Shown one piece after another: positions 62,951 through 64,000 of a stretch of DNA of 64,000 nucleotides. Each line of letters starts with the position of its first letter. Position 1 is the stretch's first letter. Both the position numbers and the translations under genes were made by a program. Source of the stretch: Clusia tigrina (lineage: Eukaryota > Arthropoda > Insecta > Diptera > Clusiidae). Below the pieces are notes generated by a model, which saw only the letters and a list, made by a program, of their open reading frames with translations, searched no databases and was not told where the DNA came from. The stretch covers positions 95,671,676 through 95,735,675 of the forward strand of contig OV050031.1 in assembly GCA_920105625.2 (NCBI GenBank). The letters are read 5' to 3'.

Positions 62951-64000
62951 GAGTCTCTTGTCAATTTAAGCTATCGCTCAAAGCTATGCTACCCTTAAGT
63001 CCCAAATCAAACACTGATAAAACTTCAAATGGCCCTAACTTCTATACGGTACGTCCTACACCTATCAAAGTTTGCAACATATAAATGCTTGTAACTTTTT
63101 ACTGGAGTGTCATAAAACCTTGAAATTTTGTAACAATAAAGTAGTCGAGTCTCTTGTCAATTTAAGCTAACGCTCAAAGCTATGCTACCCTTGAATCCCA
63201 AATAAAACACTGATAAAACTTCAAATGGCCCTAACTTCTATACGGTACGTCCTACACCTATCAAAGTTTGCAACATACAAATGCTTGTAACTTTTTACTG
63301 GAGCGTCATAAAACACTGAAATTTTGTAACAATAAAGTACTCGAGCCTCTTGTCAATTTAAGCTATCGCTCAAAGCTATGCTACCCTTGAATCCCAAATA
63401 AAACACTGATAAATCTTCAAATGGCCCTAACTTCTATACGGTACGTCCTACACCTATCAAAATTTGCACCATACAAATGCTTGTAACTTTTTACTGGAGC
63501 GTCATAAAACCTTGAAATTTTGTAACAATAAAGTACTCGAGCCTCTTGTCAATTTAAGCTATTGCTCAAAGCTATGCTACCCTTGAATCCCAAATAAAAC
63601 GCTGATAAAACTTCAAATTGCCCTAAATTCTATACGGTACGTCCTACACCTATCAATGTTTGCAACATATAAATGCTTGTAACTTTTTACTGGAGCGTCA
63701 TAAAACCTTGAAACTTTGTAACAATAAAGTACTCGAGCCTCTTGTCAATTTAAGCTATCGCTCAAAGCTATGCTACCCTTAAGTCCCAAATCAAACACTG
63801 ATAAAACTTCAAATGGCCCTAGCTTCTATACGGTACGTCCTACACCTATCAAAGTTTGCAACATACAAAGGCTTGTAACTTTTTACTGGAGCGTCATAAA
63901 ACCTTGAAATTTTGTAACAATAAAGTACTCGAGCCTCTTGTTAATTTAAGCTATTGCTCAAAGCTATGCTACCCTTGAATCCCAAATAAAACACTGATAA
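62951..64000. repeat. Right-edge segment, copy of material near 56.7-58.3 kb; array continues
   Basis: GTAGTCGAGTC occurs at 56869 and 63141 (offset 6272, 32 monomers); ATAAATCTTC at 57921 and 63409 (offset 5488, 28 monomers). The offset change means four monomers present near 57.1-57.9 kb are missing here. The window ends 63 bp into a monomer that starts at 63938, so the array runs past the right edge, as it does past the left. Confidence 0.85.

Larger units (their letters stand above)
1..64000. repeat. 196-bp satellite array, 328 monomers plus a partial one
   Basis: A unit beginning TTGTCAATTTAAGCTA recurs every 196 bp across the entire window, always in the same orientation (starts at 1, 197, 393 and onward to 63938). 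Fixed landmarks in each unit are the GGTACGTCC core near unit position 91, the interrupted dyad TACAA-ATGC-TTGTA at 123-136, A/T-rich tracts from about 137 to 184, and an XhoI-type palindrome CTCGAG at 187-192. My indel list accounts for every base: 328 x 196 - 351 = 63937. No monomer is interrupted by foreign DNA and the largest insertion is 1 bp. The unit has about 37% G+C and five CpGs in its commonest form. Neither strand holds a gene. Length and purity fit a centromeric or pericentromeric satellite, probably of a plant; that role and host are inference. Confidence 0.98.

Noticed and set aside
1..64000. CRISPR array
   Set aside because: Repeats are 196 bp and contiguous with no unique spacers, and no cas-like gene is present.
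1..64000. CENP-B box (TTCG....A..CGGG pattern)
   Set aside because: The few TTCG or CCCG occurrences, such as TATTCGAGCC near 1361 and TACCCGAGCC near 33961, do not match the remaining required positions on either strand.
1..64000. tRNA, 5S rRNA or SINE origin of the monomer
   Set aside because: I see no A-box/B-box pair (no GGTTCGA-type motif), no terminal T run in a fixed place after such boxes, and no cloverleaf-like pairing in the unit.
1..64000. Telomeric or subtelomeric repeat tracts
   Set aside because: No TTTAGGG, TTAGGG or TTAGG tandem runs appear on either strand.
1..64000. Naming a species or satellite family
   Set aside because: The monomer does not match any satellite I can recall with confidence, and no flanking unique sequence is available.

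Overview
The whole 64 kb window is one uninterrupted satellite DNA array. A monomer of about 196 bp, roughly 37% G+C in the form counted by hand, is repeated head to tail in a single orientation from base 1 to base 64000. I count 328 complete monomers plus a 63-bp partial one at the right edge, taking the TTGTCAAT landmark as the monomer start. The count closes exactly: 328 x 196 minus the indels I could find (twelve 24-bp deletions, three 16-bp deletions, one 12-bp deletion, five 1-bp deletions, two 1-bp insertions; net -351) gives 63937, and a monomer does start at 63938. I therefore see no unique sequence, no transposable element, no inversion and no gene. The open reading frames (61-83 codons) are repeat by-products and were left out.

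Organism: this is eukaryotic heterochromatin. The monomer length is close to a nucleosome repeat, the array is pure, and recurrent C-to-T or G-to-A changes at CpG sites suggest a methylated genome. I favour a flowering plant centromeric or pericentromeric satellite, but I do not recognise the family. The plant assignment is inference only.

Layout: the interest is in the higher-order repeats (HORs), i.e. blocks of several monomers duplicated together. From left to right: 1-3001 mixed monomers with weak 6-mer register; 3002-9627 a 17-mer (3260 bp) in two nearly identical copies; 9628-16559 a 9-mer (1764 bp) tandem pair and a longer 25-mer relation; 16560-23518 an 18-mer (3478 bp) in two copies; 23519-24104 transition; 24105-31137 an 18-mer (3512 bp) in two copies, itself a pair of 9-mers (1764 + 1748); 31138-35764 mixed, related to the 17-mer; 35765-40595 a 12-mer (2351 bp) in two copies; 40596-44532 a 3-mer (588 bp) amplified about six times, between duplicated flanks; 44533-48224 mixed; 48225-55340 an 18-mer (3528 bp) in two copies; 55341-57341 a further partial copy at 11-mer offset with one monomer lost; 57342-60370 an 8-mer (1568 bp) pair; 60371-64000 a copy of the 52.1-54.7 kb segment 42 monomers away (8232 bp), then a copy of material near 56.7 kb.

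How it works together: nothing is encoded. The pattern is what repeated unequal exchange or replication-based amplification of multi-monomer segments would leave. Shared small deletions act as descent markers through the array. Both ends of the window are still inside the array, so its true size and flanks are unknown.
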